A stretch of DNA of 64,000 nucleotides, from positions 1 to 64,000 of the forward strand of contig JAURYJ010000088.1 in the NCBI GenBank assembly GCA_030653985.1, read 5' to 3'. The notes below the pieces were generated by a model, which did not search any database, had not been told where the DNA came from, and worked only from the letters and a program-made list of their open reading frames with translations. The position numbers and the translations under genes are program-made. Of the stretch, positions 63,379 through 64,000 are shown in pieces; position 1 is the stretch's first letter, and each line of letters starts with the position of its first letter. This stretch comes from Methylobacter sp. Lineage in GTDB: Bacteria > Pseudomonadota > Gammaproteobacteria > Methylococcales > Methylomonadaceae.

Positions 63379-63896
63379 CAACTCGTTTCCATTTTATGCA
63401 TTTTTTCCAATTTCTTCTTAATCCGCTGCCGTTTTAACGGTGAAATATAATCGACAAACAGTTTTCCGCTCAAATGATCCAGCTCGTGCTGAACGCAAAC
63501 AGCCAGTAAATCTCTGGCGTCAAATTCAAAAGACCTCCCTTCCCTGTCCAGCGCTCTGACGATAATATGCTCAGCCCTGGTCACTTTTTCAAAAAAACCG
63601 GGCACCGAAAGACAGCCTTCTTCGGACTCTTTAACCCCGTCTTTTTCGATGATTTCAGGATTGATTAAACATAATGGGGCATCCTTTTCCTCGCTGACAT
63701 CAATGACCACGACCCGCTGATGCACATTAACCTGAGTTGCGGCCAAGCCTACACCATGCGATTCATACATGGTTTCAAGCATATCATCGACCAACTTTTT
63801 AATTTTATCATCGACCGTTTTTACGATTGCAGCCTTCTTACGCAACCGATCATCCGGAAACTCGAGAATAGATAGAATACTCAACAAACTCACCAT
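63378..63896 (-). CDS. def: Peptide deformylase
   Basis: The 172-residue metalloenzyme removes the N-formyl group from new proteins. All three motifs are present: [19 protein letters not shown] and QHELDHLSG (HExxH). I chose the ATG at 63896 to give a normal [16 protein letters not shown] N terminus; the longer frame adds 14 residues. The def-fmt-rsmB order is standard. Confidence 0.97.
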   Translation of the reverse strand: MVSLLSILSILEFPDDRLRKKAAIVKTVDDKIKKLVDDMLETMYESHGVGLAATQVNVHQRVVVIDVSEEKDAPLCLINPEIIEKDGVKESEEGCLSVPGFFEKVTRAEHIIVRALDREGRSFEFDARDLLAVCVQHELDHLSGKLFVDYISPLKRQRIKKKLEKMHKMETS

Positions 63897-64000
63897 TATA
63901 ATAATTGAATACTGAAATTCTATCTGATTTGAAACCATCTGGAAACTCCACCACTATTGAAGCCTGCTGATTTGAACTCTTTTCCGCTGCATTCAATGCC

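Overview
The window is a bacterial chromosome segment with dense, operon-like gene organisation and no rRNA or tRNA genes that I can see. Gene order and protein flavour (def-fmt-rsmB-DUF4390-ntrY-ntrX, rplM-rpsI, bioBFHCD, ftsY-ftsE-ftsX-rpoH, wrbA-DUF2069-hda, and a cytochrome c oxidase cluster with ctaG, coxC, DUF2909 and SURF1) point to a gammaproteobacterium, most likely a methanotroph-like member of the Methylococcales. This is an inference: no methane or methanol oxidation gene lies in the window.

Layout. 1-11.7 kb is nitrogen and sigma-54 territory. It holds a PP2C phosphatase/Ser-Thr kinase fusion, an orphan sigma-54 activator next to a secreted protein with its own -24/-12 promoter, an assimilatory nitrate reductase (nasA) with its NirB-like flavoprotein partner, and the NtrB-NtrC pair. 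A -24/-12 promoter and a good NtrC site lie between the nas genes and ntrB. 11.5-12.2 kb is repeat-rich and gene-poor. 12.2-23.3 kb is housekeeping: FUN14 protein, purM, guanine-deaminase-like enzyme, metA, an ATPase with DUF6763, ubiA, arsC-like, wrbA, hda, panE, an SDR and sodB. 23.6-37.3 kb contains a BLUF photoreceptor fused to a PsiE-like membrane domain, an inosine-type DNA glycosylase, fructosamine kinase, an agmatine-to-putrescine pair (aguA/aguB), nadK-recN, yjbQ, a diguanylate cyclase, an O-methyltransferase and a transposase-less IS200/IS605-type remnant. 37.5-48.2 kb runs rpoH, ftsX, ftsE, a heme A synthase-FtsY fusion, SURF1 and the cox genes. 48.5-63.9 kb contains a large lipoprotein, the biotin operon with divergent comF, rplM-rpsI, ntrX-ntrY, DUF4390, rsmB, fmt and def.

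Regulation visible in the sequence: sigma-54 promoters upstream of the secreted protein and of the nas genes (a weaker one before ntrBC), a perfect CIRCE (HrcA) operator in the rpoH leader, a near-consensus BirA operator between bioB and comF, and several intrinsic terminators.

The other theme is short palindromic repeats. Several families (GTGGGCGCGAAT-, TTCCCACGC-, CTGTCTGGAACAG-, GGCGAAAGAC- and CACGAAG-types) fill intergenic space. Copies also sit in frame inside nasA, rsmB and comF (twice), extending the proteins without breaking them. Together with the two protein fusions (CtaA-FtsY and BLUF-PsiE) these are the most unusual observations here.
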